In this document: positions 11,701-26,700 of the stretch, piece after piece
Layout of the letters: each line of letters begins with the position of its first letter
Position numbering within the stretch: the stretch's first letter is position 1
Program-made: the position numbers and the translations under genes
DNA from: Amoebophrya sp. A120
Taxonomy: Eukaryota; Sar; Dinophyceae; Syndiniales; Amoebophryaceae
Direction: 5' to 3'
Length of the DNA stretch: 64,000 nucleotides
Assembly: GCA_905178155.1 (NCBI GenBank)
Contig: CAJINV010000002.1
Coordinates: 12,964,480-13,028,479 of the forward strand
Notes under the pieces: generated by a model
Told to the model about the DNA's origin: nothing
Databases searched by the model: none
The model's input: only the letters and a program-made list of their open reading frames with translations

Positions 11701-14700
11701 GGCGCACCTGGGCAGCAGTCTTTCCCTGCGCGGGTACACCCGCCTGGGCTCCCACTTGTCCATCCTGTCGTTCTGCAACCTGGGTTCCACGGTGTCGTTG
11801 CGGAACTTCGCCCGGCTGAGCAGCACCTGCAGTGTGACGAAGCAAGCGACGCTCAACAGCTTCGCGTCGATTCTGTCCTACGTCCACCTTGGAAGCGGTG
11901 TATCCATCCGGAACCGGGCGCGCTTCGCGTCCAGCATGTCCGTTTTGGATTACGCGCAGTGCGGCTCGTGTCTCTCGCTCCGCGCATACACGCGGATCGG
12001 GTCCGGTATGTCTGTCCTCGGCTTAACCCGCGTCAGCTCGGTTTTGAAGCTTTCCGTGATCGACACGGGCCTGATGACTAGTTCGATGTCTTTGCGCAGC
12101 TTCACGCGGTGCGGCAGTCTTTGCAGTGTCCTCAACTACGTTTCGCTCAGTAGCACGCTTTCCGTCAGGCGCGGCGGCCGCGTCGGCACGGTCAACACGT
12201 CGGTCTTGGACTTTGCGTTGTTAGGCTCGGGCATGAGCTTACGCGCGTGCGGAAAATTGGGCAGCGGCCTGTCGACGTTGAATGCGGCGAGGATGAACAA
12301 ACAGCTGAGCTTGCTCGAGTTTGCAGCCTTCGGCTCGTCGGTTTCGCTACGCGGCCACGGCCACTTGGGCAACATGGTCTCCGTCATCAATTTCACGCTG
12401 ATGGGATCCTGCCTTTCTGTGCGCCAGTTCACAAGAGTCGGCTCGACCTGCAGTGTGCACGGCAGCTTCTTTGCGGGCAGCTGCTTGAAGACCTCCGTGC
12501 TCATGCGGGTGCAGTTGGGAAGCAGTCTCAGTCTGCGCAGCTTCGGGTGCCTCGGTAGCCGAGCTTCGGTCCTGGATTGCTTCCTGCTCGGAAGTTCTCT
12601 GTCTCTCCGCAGCTACAACCGGCTCGGCAGCGGCTACTCAATCTACGGTCCAAGCCTGTCGGCCAACTTGTCAGTGCTCGACAAAGTTACCTTCGGAAGC
12701 TCGCTTTCCGTCCGTGGCGCCGCCCGTGTTGGCGGCCGCGTCAGCATTCTCGGGTTCGCCGAGATTGGCAGTTCCCTCAGCCTCCGGAGCTATGTGCGCT
12801 GCGGCAGCAGCCTTTCGGTCCGCGGCGCCGTCACCGTCGGGAGTGTGTACAGGCTTTCCGCCCTGAACTTCGTGAACCTGGGGTCCAGTCTTTCTGTGCG
12901 ACAGGCCAACCGCCTGAGCAACCGGTTCTCTGTGCTCGATTGCCTGAACCTCGGTTCCTGCTGTAGCCTGCGCAGTTCCGCCACACTCAGCGGCCAGGCC
13001 TCGATCCTCGACGCGGTCAGCCTCGGATCGACGCTTTCCCTCCGTAACATGGTTCGGTCCGCCACCTTGTTATCGGTGATTGACCACGTGCGGCTTGGCA
13101 GCAGCCTGTCTATGCGCTCCCTGTCACGGTTTTCCGCCATGGCCTCCGTTGTGGACGCCGTTTCGCTCGGTAGTTCCATGAGCTTGCGCGGGCTGTGGCG
13201 GTGCGGGTCCGCCTTGTCGTGCCTCACGTTCTCGAACATGGGATCCGCGCTGTCCATCCGCGCCTACACGCGAGCGGGCAGCACTTTGTCCGTGACGGGA
13301 GCGGTAATCTGCGAAAGCATCTTTGCGTTATCCATCATGCGGTACTGCCACTTGGGATCTTCCTGCTCGCTGCGGTCCTACAGTCGATTCGGATCCTACC
13401 TATCCGTCTTCGACTACTGCCACCTGTCCAGCTCCGTGTCTTGCCGCAGCTTCGGCTACCTCGGCAAGAATTTGTCAGTGCTGGACTTCGTGACGATGGG
13501 CAGCACGCTGTCGCTCCGGGGTACTACGCGCATGAGCTCTGCGGTTAGCTTCATGAACTTTGGCAATCTGGGCTCGGCATTGTCGCTACGAAACGTGCTC
13601 CGGCTGGGGTCCTCCGTGTCGCTGTCCGGTCCACAATGCAGACTGCAGTCGATGGCTAGCGTGCTGGGCTACGTGCACTGCGGATCTACTTTATCGGTCC
13701 GCGGGTACAACAAGATTGGCGAAAGCTTGAGTGTGATCAACTTTGTGAACATGGGAAGTGCGACCTCCATGCGCGCGTTTACGCGCCTCAGCGACAGCTT
13801 CTCCGTCTGTGCGAGCGCGCGACTCGGCGACACCCTGTCAGTCTTGTCGCACACGCACTTCGGCTCCAGCTTCTCGCTCCGCGGATTGGGCCGCTTCGGA
13901 CACTCTCTGAGCACGCTGGATAGCTGCTACTTCGGCAGCTCCCTTTCCCTGCGCGCAAATGTGTCCGTTGGCAAGAAACTGTCTTTGATCGACTTTACCC
14001 ACTTCGGTAGCACGATGTCGCTCCGCCTCTACGCTCGCATGGGCATGAACGCCAGCGTCTTGGAATACGCGAACCTCGGCTCGTCGCTGTCTGTCCGCAG
14101 TTTCTCCCGGTTCGGAAGCGCTTTGTCAGCTGTGGGCACAACGGTGTGCGGCTCCTGCCTGAAGATGTCGGTGTTGCAATTCGTGCACTTCGGCAGCTCG
14201 ATGTCGCTCCGCAGCTACGGTCGGCTCGCGTCCGATACTTCGGTCGTGAACTTCGTCGCGCTCGGCAGCGCGTTGAGTCTGCGAGGGCGGCAGTGCAAGA
14301 TCAGCGTCAGCATGTCCATCATGGATTTCCTCACTCTTGGTAGCAACCTTTCCGTCCGCCGCGGCGCTCGCATGGGGACGCAAGGCCTGTCAGCGTTCGA
14401 CTGCCTCGCGCTCGGCAGTTCTCTCAGCCTGCGCAACGTCGGGAATGTCGGAAAGTCCGTCTCGATCCTCGACTCTGTCGCGCTGGGCAGCTCGCTGTCT
14501 TTGCGATCGGCGATTCGATTGGCGAACCAGATGTCGGTGCTCGACTACGTGCATATGGGTTCCTGCCTCTCGGTGCGTCAATTCGTCCGCCTCGGCTCTT
14601 CCCTTTCGGTCCACGGACGACAGGCTTGCGGCTCGGTCCTGGCGGTTTCGGTCATCGGGCAGGTACACTGCGGCAGCACGCTGAGCTTGCGCGCGTACTC

Positions 14701-17700
14701 CAGCGTGGGCAAGAAACTTTCCGTGTTGAACTTCACTTACTTGGGCAGCAGCATCTCCATCCGGGCGAAAGTTTCGATGGGAAGCGGGCTTTCCATTTAC
14801 GGTGATTCACGGCTAAGCGACGCCTGCTCCATTTTGACGCACGTGCACCTCGGTAGCACCTTCTCGCTGCGTTCGTTCGCGAAACTGAGCACCACCGCCT
14901 CAGTGCTGAACTTCGCCAACCTGGCGAGTGGCCTTTCCGTCCGACAATACGCCCGCGTGGGCAGCGGATTGTCCGTCACCGGCAGCAAGAACGTCCTGCA
15001 GTGCGCCCTGCTGTCCGTGATCCAATCCGTGCACCTCGGTAGCTCGTTGTCCCTGCGCGGAACGTCGAAGCAGAACCTCAGCAAAGAGTGCAGTATCCTC
15101 GGCTTCTGCGCGATCGGCAGCAGCATGAGCCTGCGAAACTTCGCGAGGCTGGGCTCGTTGACCAGCATCCTCGACTCCGTGAACCTGGGTTCGTCCATGA
15201 GCCTCCGGTCCTCGGTCCGTGTCGGCGGCGCCTGCAGTACTTTGAGCTTCTCGAACCTGGGATCCAGCTGCTCTATCCGGCAGTTCGTGCGGTGCGGTTC
15301 CAACCTGAGCGTGCTCGGTTGCTCCAGCCTCGGGTCGTGCTTGAAGCTTTCCGTCATCAACTTCACGTCGGCAGGCTCTTCGCTTTCGCTCCGTCAGTTC
15401 GCGAACTGCGGCAGCCGGATATCGGTTGTCGACTTCCTGGCCCTCGGGTCCGTTCTGTCCTTGCGAAGCAGTCGGGCCCTGTGCGGCGACAAGGTAAGTG
15501 TGCTGGACCTCCTGCACTGCGGCAGCAACTTGTCTGTGCGGGGAGTGACCCGCACCGGTTCGCGATCCTCCGTGCTCGATTGCTTTTCCTTGGGCTCTGC
15601 ACTGTCCGTTCGCACCTTCGTGAAAGTTGGAGTTTCCCTCTCCGCGATGGGTCGCGTTGCGATTGCCGGGTCCTGTCTGCAGTGCTCGGTGCTGGGCTTC
15701 GTGCACCTGGCTAGCTCGTTCTCGGTTCGCAACACCATGCGCATCGGCAGCAAGGCCTCTGTCGTGGACATGCTGAATCTCGGCAGCGCAATTTCCCTCC
15801 GATCGAGAATATCCTGTGGCAGCCGGTATTCCGTTTTGGACTACCTGCACATGGGGTCGTCAGTGTCCCTGCGCTCCCATTCGCGGCTCGGATCCATGGC
15901 CTCGGCGATCGACTTTGTCCATCTCGGCAGCAGCTTGAGCCTCCGCTCCTACTTCCGGGTGGGAAGCTCTCTGAGCGTTGCCGGCTTGACGTTCTGTGGC
16001 TCTTTGAGCAAAACCTCGGTGATCGCCAGCATGACCTTGGGAAGCACCATGTCCTTGCGTTCCGCGAGTCGGCTCGGCGACAACTTGTCAGTGCTCAACT
16101 TCACGCATTTGGCGAGCAGCTTGTCACTACGCGCGTACGCGCGTATCGGCAGCGGCGTTTCTTGCCTCGGATCGGCCAAGCTGGCGGACGGCATGTCGGT
16201 GCTGAAATACGCGCATCTGGGCTCCACACTCTCGGTGCGGAGCAGCGCTCGCTTCGGCACGCGCGTGTCCATCCTGGATTGCACAAATTTGGGCAGCTGT
16301 CTCTCGGTCAGGAACTACGCCCGCTGCGGCAGCAAGCTTTCCGTCGCGGGTTCCCAAGTGTTCGCGAACACATTCCTGTCGGTGTTGCAGCACGCGACGC
16401 TGGGCTCGAGTTTCTCGCTAAGGAACAACGTAAAATGCTCGGCCCGGTTCTCGGTCCTGACTTGCGCGGACTTCGGCAGTTCCTTGTCGTTCCGCTCCAC
16501 CGTTCGTACCGGTAGTAAGCTGAGTCTCTTGAGCTTCGTGAATCTCGGAAGCACCCTGAGCGTCCGCGCCTACGCGCGCATCGGTAGCAGCTGCTCCGCC
16601 CGGGGGCTGGTGCAGACGGGATCAGATGGGACCTTGCGCATGTCGATCATTGGCACGGTGCACCTGGGATCCAGTTTGTCTGTGCGCGGCCGCTTCAAGG
16701 TCTCCGACAACATGAGCGTGTTAAGCTTCGTGACTCTGGGTTCCGCCGTGTCCACGCGCGGTTTCACGCGATTGGGCTCTTCCACCAGCGTTCTAGGCGA
16801 CTTGCGCATCGGCGAGCAGGCCTCGGTCCTCGCCTTCGCACACCTCGGCAGTACCGTCAGCGTCCGCGGTCTCGGCCGCATGCGGTTTGCCCACCAGTTC
16901 TCGGCGCTCGACATGGTGAACCTGGGTTCTTGCGTCTCGGTCCGCAGCTTCTGCCGCGTCGGAAGCAGTTTGAGCGTGGCCGCGCGGGTGCAGGAAAGCG
17001 TCGGTTTGAGCGTCTTCGACTTCATCAACATGGGTGACAGCTTTTCCGCGCGCGACTTCGTGCGCCTGGGCAACATGATGAGTGTGCTCGACAGCTCGCA
17101 GTTCGGTTCCACTCTGTCGATGCGGCAGTTCTCCCGGTTCAGCTCGAACATTTCCCTGATCAACTTCGTGCACATGGCCTCTTCGTTATCCTTGCGCGGA
17201 GCGAAGAGCTTCGGCAGTCGCATGTCGATACTCAACCTGGTGTCTCTCGGATCCGCCCTCAGCATCCGCACCTACGCGCGCTGCGGGTCGAGTCTGAGCA
17301 TCACCGGCGGTGTGGCGTTGCCGTCCGCGATGAAGCTGTCCATCATCGGCTCGGTGGAGCTGGGAAGCGCGTTGTCGCTCCGGAACTTCTGCCGCGTCGG
17401 CGAAATGGGCAGCGTGCTTCGGTACGCGAACCTGGGTAGCGGCCTCAGTGTGCGGTCGTCCTGCCGCATGGGCTCGCGCTTCAGCGTGCTCGACATGCTC
17501 ACGTGCGGGTCCGCGCTGTCCCTGCGCTCCAAATCGCAGTGCGGTAGCCTCCTCAGTGTCCTGGACAACTTCCACCTCGGCTCCACTTTGTCCGTTCGCA
17601 GCTTCGTCCGTGGCGGCAGTTCGCTCTCCGTCCGCGGCGTGCTTGCGGTGGACTATGTGGAGAAACTGTCGGTGATCAACTACTTGCACGTGGGCTCCTC

Positions 17701-20700
17701 GATGTCCCTGCGATCGCAGTGCCGGTTCGGTAGCCGCTTGTCCATCCTGAACTACGGCTGCATGGGAAGTTCGCTTTCCATTCGACAGTACACGCGAATC
17801 GGATCGGGCGTGAGCGTTGAGGGCAACTTGAACGTGCGCGGCTCCGGCATGTTCTCGGTGTTGCAGTGCACGAACTTGGGAAGCTCGTTCTCCCTCCGTG
17901 GGCTCGCCAGATGCAGCAACAACCTCTCGATGCTGAACTTCTGCAACCTAGCCTCCGGTCTTTCGGTACGAACGTATCTGCGAATCGGGTCCTGCTTAAG
18001 CCTGGTGGGTGGCTGCCAGTCCGGCGGCCGCTTGTCTGTGCTGTCGCACGCGGAACTCGGCAGTGGTCTTTCCGTTCGCTCGGTGTGCCGGGTCGGTTCT
18101 CGCGCGTCGGTCCTGGACTGCTTGATGCTCGGCTCCACCTTGAGCATCCGGGCCGCCAGTCGCATTGGCAGCGGTTGTTCGGTGGTCGCGCAAGTGCAGC
18201 TCGGCGCCTCCATGTCGGTTTTGGACTACGTGACCTTCGGCAGCTCTCTGTCCCTCCGGCGTCATTCGCGTTTGGGCGACGGCGTCTCCATCATCAACCA
18301 CGTGAACCTGGGATCCGCGCTCAGCCTGCGTGGCTGCAGCCGGCTCGGGTCCAGTGTGAGTGTCAAGGGCTCCATGAAGTCCGCGGAGAAGCTGTCCATT
18401 CTGCAATTCAGCGGCCTCGGCAGCACCCTGTCTTGCCGCAACGGTGTGCGGCTCGGCGCGCGCTTGTCCATCGTTGATTTCCTGAACCTGGGCAGCTCGC
18501 TTTCCACGCGCGCGAACGTGCGCACCGGCAAGGCCTGCAGCACGCTGGACCACACGACCTTCGGCTCCACGCTGTCCATGCGCAGCCTGGCCCGCTTGGG
18601 ATCCGCAGTCTCGATCCTCGGCTTCTCTTCCATCGGGAGCGCGCTCTCGATCCGGGCCTTCACGCGCACCGCGGGCACGTTGTCGACCGCCGGCATGCTG
18701 GGTTGCGGCTCCATGTACTCTACCAGCGTGATTGGCTGCGCCAGCCTCGGCTCCAGTCTTTCCGTACGCAGCTTTGTGCGGCTCTCCAGCAAGGCGTCGG
18801 TGGTTGACTTCTTCCACCTCGGATCCTCCGTGTCGCTGAGGGACTACGTTCGCATCGGCAGCGGATTGTCGGTGATTGGCACAACGCTTGCGAGTGGGAA
18901 GTCCTTATCCATATTGAACGCCGCCAACTTGGGGAGCACGCTATCGCTCCGGCGAGCAGTCAGGGTTGGAGACAGCCTCTCCGTACTGAGCTTTGTGCAG
19001 ACAGGATCTACACTTTCCCTGCGGGCTGTCTGCCGACTCGGGTCGAGTTTGTCGGTCCAGGGGTCCGGAAGAGCCGCCGAGCAGCTCTCGGTTCTGTCCT
19101 GCGTCCACCTTGGTAGCACGTTCTCACTGCGGGACTCGGGCAGACTCGGGTCGAACATCTCGCTGCTGTCCTTCCTCGCCGTGGGATCATCGATTAGCCT
19201 TCGTAGCTACGCCAGATCGGGGAATGCAATTTCGGTCCTCGACTACGTGAATCTCGGGTCGGCGCTTTCGTTGCGCAGCCACATGAGAACGGGCTCCCTC
19301 GTCTCTGTCCTGGACGCGGCGACCCTCGGCTCCGCTCTCTCAATCCGCTCCTTCTTGCGGTGCGGAAGTGGCTGCAGCGTCCGCGGTCTCGGCGTTGTCG
19401 GCAGCGCACAGACCGAAGCGTTCAGCGTGTGCGGCAGTCTGATCCTGTCCAGCAACCTGTCCCTTCGCCAGTTTGCCCGCGTCGGCGGAGCCATTTCCAC
19501 CCTGCAGTTCACGCACCTGGGAAGCACACTCTCGATGAGATCCGGCACGCGGCTCGCGGGTGACATCAGCGTGCTGCACTACAGCAATCTCGGCAGTGCT
19601 CTGTCCGTAAGAAGCCACGCAAGATCGGGTTCGCGCATGTCCATCCTGGATTTGCTCTCCCTGGGCAGTTCGATGTCGGTGCGCGCAATCGCGCGGTGCG
19701 GCTCAACCGTGTCCGCACACGGACTGACTAGCTGCGGTTCTCTGTCAAAACTGTCGGTGCTCAGCTTCATGCAGCTGGGCTCCTCGCTTTCCGTGCGCAG
19801 CACAGGCCGGTTCGGCAGTTCACTATCGGTGCTCGATTTCCTGACCCTGGGATCCAGTGTAAGCCTTCGCGGAAGCGCAAGATTGCACAGCTCCTTGACC
19901 GTGATTGCTTTCGCGCAGGTGGGAAGCTCTCTTTCCATTCGGTCGACGGCTCACATGGGATCCAGAGCGAGCATCCTGGACTTCACCACCTTCGGGTCGA
20001 CGATCAGTATCCGGCAGCTGTCGCGCCTTGGCAGCTCGCTATCTGTATTAGGCCTTGCCGCCAGTGGCAGTGTCACGTCCGTCTCAGTCGTGGGCTTTGC
20101 GCACCTGGGAAGCACTCTGTCGCTGCGATCGATGGCCAGGCTGCGAGCCAACAGTTCGGTTCTTGACTTCGTCCAGCTCGGATCCTCGCTCAGCGTCCGC
20201 GCAGCGACCAGATTCGGCAGCGGCATGTCGGTTGCCGGCGTTGCCCGAACCGGTGGTGCTCTGATGCTCTCGGTCCTGAACTTCGCCAACTGCGCTAGCA
20301 CGGTCAGTATTCGGGCCATCGCGTCGAAATCGCGGTACGGCATCAGCGTTTTGGACTTCCTGAACCTCGGCAGTGCGGTTTCCTGCCGCAACGTGGCGAA
20401 GCTCGGGTCCTGCATGTCGATCACCGGCCGGGGCCGCATCATGGGCGATGGTCTATCGGTGCTGCAACAAGTCAGCCTTGGCTCCAGCTTGTCTCTGCGT
20501 TCCGTGACCCGCTTCGGTAGCAAGACTTCGATCCTGAGCTTCTTCACGGTTGGGTCCTCCTTCTCGTTGCGTAGCACGACCAGATTCGGCCACCAAATTT
20601 CCGTGCTGGACTTTGTCAACCTGGGCAGCAGCATCAGCGTCCGGAAGATGATTCGCCTGGGAAGCTCCGCGAGCGTGCAAGGCTTGGCGCAGGTGGGTAG

Positions 20701-23700
20701 CCTGTCAAAACTGAGTGTCTTCGACAGCATCACGCTCAGCTCGACGTTGTCTCTCCGCCGCATGGCCTCGTTCGCCGACACCATGTCGATTTTGGACTCG
20801 GTTTCCGTGGGTTCTTCGCTTTCGTTGCGCGCAATCGGGCGCATGGGCTCGGCAATGTCCGTCTCGAAGACCACCGCCTTCAATGACAAGGTGAGCGTTC
20901 TGAATTTCGCCGCTCTGGGTAGCGCACTGTCGGTGCGCGGCTTGAAGACCCGCTGCGAAGGCCGTGCCAGCGTGTTCGACTTCCTGGCCCTGGGCTCTGC
21001 CGTCTCCATCCGGTCGGTCGCCACCCTGGGATCCAGCTTCTCGATCGCGGGCGCGCACGCGCGCTTCGGCGGGTCAGCCTACACTTCCGTGTTGGATTCG
21101 ATCCAACTCGGCAGCTCGATGTCGCTCCGCAGCTTCTGCCGGTTGGGTGCAAACGTCAGTGTCCTGGAATTTGTCCACATCGCGTCGTCGCTGTCGCTCC
21201 GTAGCACCGGGCGCGCCGGGATCAACTTGTCCGTCTTTGATGCGATGTCCACCGGCTCCTCCATTAGCGTGCGCGGAGTCACAAGGATGTCAAGCCGCAT
21301 GTCGGTGTTGGACTGCCTGAAGCTGGGCAGCTCGGTGTCCGTCCGGGCCTTCAGTCGCTTGGGCTCCGGCGTGAGCGCCGTTGGCTTGGTCAGCTGCGGC
21401 AGTACCTTGAAGATGTCGGTGCTGAATTGGTGCACTCTGGGGTCGAGTTTGTCTATCCGGAACACTTCCCGGTTCGGATCGCGCATTTCCGTCCTGGATT
21501 TCCTGAACATCGGATCCAGCCTGTCCCTCCGGTCCCACGTGCCGATCAGCGGTAAAGCTTCGGTGCTGTCCTTCACACACCTCAGTTCCGCGTTGTCGAC
21601 GCGGGCGATCGCGAAACAAGGCTCCAGGTGCTCTGTTCTCAGCTTCCTGCACTTGGGCTCCACGCTCTCGGTCCGCCAATTCGCGTGCACCGGCGTGAGC
21701 CTGACGGTTCGGGGACTCGCGGCAGCGGGCTCTTGCTTCCAGATGTCGGTGATCGATGCGGTCAATCTGGGTAGCGCCTTATCCGTCCGCTCGTTCGTGA
21801 AGATCGGCTCCAGAGCGTCGGTTCTCGATTACCTGAACCTGGGTTCTTCGGTCAGTCTGCGCACATTGAGTCGCATGAGCAGTAGTCTTTCCATCGGCGG
21901 CCCGCAGATGCAGGCGCAGGCGCGCCTGTCGCTGCACAACCAAGTGCACCTGGGCTCGACACTGTCCTTGCGCAACAAGCTTGGTTGCAGCACGACTGCT
22001 TCCGTGCTCGACATGTGCAACCTGGCGTCCTCGCTCAGCCTCCGACAGTACGTGCGGTTGGGTTCGAGCCTCAGCGTTGCGCAGGCGTCCGCCCCCATCG
22101 GCGGGAAACTGTCCGTTTTGTCGTACGCCAACCTGGGAAGTGGCCTTTCCGTGCGTTGCAGCGCACGCTACGGCTCGCGCTGCTCGATTGTGGATCTCTT
22201 CAACCTGGGCAGCTCCATTTCCATCCGCAACTTCTTGAAGTGCGGCAGCAGCCTGTCGGTGAAGGGCGATTTGAACTTGATCGACCCGCTGTCCCTGCTG
22301 GAATTCACGCGTCTGGGCTCTTCTTTCTCCGTCCGGAAGTACGCCAGATTCAGCTCCTCGCTGAGCGTCATGGACAACATCGCCATCGGATCCGGCATCT
22401 CGATTCGTAACTACACGCGTATCGGTTCGGCCTTCTCCATGGTCGGCAAGGGCCGATTCGGAAACAAGATGAGCATCCTGCAGCAGGCGAGCCTCGGGAG
22501 CACATTGTCAGTACGCGCCGTCATTCGCGCGGGCTCCCGGGCCTCAGTTCTGCATTGCCTAGACCTGGGCAGCAGTTTGAGCTTGCGCAGCCAGATGCGG
22601 TTTGGTAGTCACTTCTCCGTGTTGAGCTTCGTGAACTGCGGATCCGACATGAGCATCCGAGCCAAAGGCGGCGTCGGCACCAGGGCGAGCGTGCTGGACT
22701 GCTTCAGTTTGGGCTCCGTTTTGTCGATTCGCGGCTTCGTGCGGGTGGGCTCCAATCTGTCCGCGCACGGCATCGTGCGAACGGTGAGCAGCTGCTTCGC
22801 AGCCTCTGTCCTGCAGGCCGCGACCGTCGGGAGCTCGTTGTCGGTCCGCGCGGCAGCTCGGTTCGGCAGTAAATGTTCTGTCATGGATTTGTTCCGGATG
22901 GGTAGCAGCATCAGTGTTCGCGCGATGACGCGACTAGGCTCCGGTATGTCGGTTGCGGCCCGAGCAGCAGCAAGCGGCAGTGCCAGCGTGATTGCGTACA
23001 TGCACCTGGGCTCCGGCTTGAGTGTGCGTGGTGCAGTCAGACTGGGCAGTCGTGCGAGCGTCGTGAACTTCTTGCACCTGGGCTCCGCACTTTCCGTGCG
23101 GGCGATCAGCCGTGTGGGATCCGGAGTTTCCGTGTGCGGCGCCTGCAACCTCAACAGCAGTGTGTCCGTCTTGAACTTTGCGCAGCTCGGCTCCACGTTC
23201 TCGTTCCGCAACTTTGGGCGCATCAGTAGCCACTGCAGCATTCTCGACGCCGTGACTTGCGGTTCCAGTATCTCCGTCCGACATGGACATTGCAGAGTCG
23301 GTACGAAAATCTCCGTCTTGGACTACTTGCGAATGGGATCCGCGATCTCAGTGCGGTCGATGTCCGCCGCGGGATCGAAGGCCAGCCTAATGGATATGTG
23401 CGCGCTCGGATCAAGTATCTCCGTCCGGGCCTACGTACGGCAGGGAACCGCAACTAGCCTGAAGGGCCTAGCAACGGTTGGATCCCTGCAGAAGATGTCC
23501 GTCATCGGCTGCGTCAACCTGGGCTCTACCCTCTCCCTGCGTTCGATCACAAGGACCGGAAGCCGAGCTAGCGTGCTGGACTTCCTCCACTCGGCCAGCA
23601 GCCTCTCGCTTCGCGCCCTCTCGCGCATCGGCAGCGGACTTTCCGTCGCTTCGTCGCTCGTCTTCGGGTCGTCTCGCATCAGCGTGCTCGACGCCAGCCA

Positions 23701-26700
23701 CCTTGGCAGCGCGCTGTCCTGCCGCGGCATTGTGCGGTGCGGAAGTCGGGTCTCGGTCTTCGATTGCCTGGCTTTGGGATCGACTGTTTCGGTCCGCGCA
23801 GCGTCGCGTCTCGGCTCGGCGGTTTCCGTGGAAAGCAAGTTGCGACTCGGAACCAACCTTTCCGTTCTGAACTTCGTCAACTTCGGCAGCAGCTTCTCCC
23901 TTCGCGCATTCTCGAAGTGCGGGAAGAACCTCAGTGTGCTGGACTTCGTGTTCCTGGGCAGCGCCATCAGTGTCCGGCAGTTCGCTCGCTTCGGCAGCAG
24001 CATCAGCGTGTCCTCGCAGAGTCTCCCGATTCCGGGCCGACTCTCGGTTCTAAACATGGCTTCCCTCGGGAGTTCGCTTTCCGTCCGCAACACCGTCCGC
24101 TGCGGCAGCCGCGCGTCAGTGTTCGACACGTTCGCGCTGGCATCCTCGATGTCGCTGCGCGCGGTGGTCCGACTGGGATCCAACTTGTCTGTCCTGGGCA
24201 CGACGCGCGTCGGCGATGACATCTCGGTTTTGGGCTACGCCCACATGGGCAGCACCTTCTCTGTCCGCGGAATCACCAGGTTTGGCTCACGTGCGAGCAC
24301 ACTCGACTTCGTCGGCGTCGGCAGTTCGCTGTCCCTTCGCGGCTTCAGTCGGGTCGCACTTTCCAGTTCGGTGAAGGGACTCACGCGCATCGGAAGCTGC
24401 TTCCAGGCCAGCGTAGTTAACTGCGTCAGCCTGGGCTCTTCACTATCCGTGAGGCAGATGTGTCGCGTTGGCAGCGCCATCTCGGTGTTGGATTTCACCC
24501 AAGTTGCCTCCACTCTGTCGCTCCGTAGCGCGATCCGCCTCGGTAGCTCCCTCTCCGTGCACAAGTTCACCACGGCGCAAGCCAAGCTTTCCGTGCTGGA
24601 CGCTTCAAACCTCGCGTCTTCGCTCTCCGTGCGGAACTTCTTCGCGGCGGGATCGCGTGCTTCCGTGCTCGACTTCCTTGCGCTCGGTAGCACGGTTTCG
24701 CTCCGCGCGGTCGCTCGCGTGCACAGCAGTGTGAGCATTGTGGGCACAAACGCGGCGGTGAACCCGAGGCTGTCCATCCTGAACATGGCCACGCTCGGCT
24801 CCGCGCTTTCCCTGCGCGGACAGCAAAGAATAGGAAGTTCGTGCTCGGTACTGAACTACCTAAACATGGCGAGTTCCCTGTCGGTCCGCGCTGTGGTTCG
24901 CATGGGCAGCGCCGTTTCGGTTGGCTCCAGCTTGAAGTGCAGCGGGTCGATGTCGGTTTTGGCCGCGACACACTTAAGTTCGGCTCTCTCCGTCCGCGCG
25001 GCGAGCCGCTGCGGCAGCAAACTCTCCGTTTTGGACCTGTTTGCACTGGGATCCGCACTCAGTATCCGCGGTCTCGCGCGCGTCGGGTCCGGGTTCAGCT
25101 GCAACGGAGCGGCTCGCGTCGGCGGCAACGTGTCCGTGATGAAGTTGGCCGCGTTGGGCAGTACGCTTTCCGTTCGGGCGGCGGCAAAGCTCGGTTCCAA
25201 GGCCTCGCTGTTTGACATGCTGGCGTTGGGCTCCACGGTCTCTATCCGCGCCTTCAGCCGGCATGGCTCAGCCATCAGCGTCCGCGGACTCGGTGTCTTC
25301 GGCTCGTGCAGTATGCTCTCAGTGATCAACGCGGTCCATTGCGGCTCCACCTTATCCATCCGAAGCTACGCGCGCCTCGGCAGTTCGCTGTCGGTCGTGC
25401 AGGCCAAGAATTTGAGCAATAAGTGCAGTGTGCTGGATCGGGTGGCGCTGGGTTCGGCTTTGTCGGTGCGTAGCACGACCAGGTTCGGCTCCCGCACCTC
25501 GATCATAGACTACCTGCATATCGGAAGCTCGGTGTCGATTCGGTCGTTCGTGCGGCTGTCCTCCACCGTGTCCGCCGCGGGCATCACAAGGTGCGGCTCG
25601 CTCACGCAGCTGTCGATCATTGATGCGGTGTCCTGCGGAAGCTCCCTCTCGATCCGCGGCATCTCCAGGTGCGGTAGCAACGTCTCGGTGCTCGACTACT
25701 TCCGCATCGGCAGCAGTGTGTCTGTGCGGCAAATGACCAGAATCGGCAGCTGCATGTCCGTCAACGGTGTTGCGCGCACCGGTGTGCACGCTTCCATCCT
25801 GAACTGCGTCGGCATTGGCTCCGCGCTTTCCGTCCGCGGAGTCAGCCGCCTCGGCTCGCGCGTGAGCATCCTGGACTTGATGCACTTGGGCTCGACCTTC
25901 TCAATCCGAAACTTCGTCCGCGTCGGCAGCACACTGTCGGTGAGCAACGTCTCGAGATTGCAGGCCGTCAGCGTCTGTCAGACGCTGGTCTGCGGCTCTG
26001 CACTCTCCGTCCGCGGAAACCTGCGCGTTGGTCTGCGCGCCGACCGCAGTGGCGCCAGTCTGCTGAGCTTCGTCAACCTGGGCTCGCAACTGTCCGTCCG
26101 CACACACGCGCGCGTTGGCAGTCGGGCATCCGTGTTGGACTTCCTGAACCTCGGGAGTGCCCTCAGCGTTCGCGGCGTGGCGCGCCTGTCGAGCTCCCTG
26201 TCGTGTACCGGCGATATCCTGATCTCGCACCGCCTGTCTCTGATTCACTCGATGAACGTTGGGTCCTCGCTTTCGCTCCGCAGCGTCGGGCGGGAACCCT
26301 TCGTCGGTGGCAGAATAAGCATGATGGACCAGTTCCTTCTGGGTAGTTCGATGTCATTGCGCAACCTCGCCCGGTTTGGGGGCTCCCTCTCCGTTCTCAA
26401 CTGTGTGCAGATCGGCTCCACGTTGTCGGTCAGGCAGTACGTGAAGATCGGCAGCAGAGTTTCGTGCGACGGCAACTTCCGCGCGCAAGGCAGCAAGGGC
26501 TTTTCCGTCGTCGGCTATGCACATATCGGTAGCGCGCTGAGTGTCCGGAACCTGAGTCGGGTCAACCTGGGCAAGAAGTTGTCCGTTTTGGACTGCCTCG
26601 CACTCGGAAGCAGCGTAAGCATCCGGGCTTTTGTTCGCGGAACGAACGCCTGCTCCATGAAGGGATGTTTGTCCAGCGTTGGGAGTTGCCTGCAGGTCTC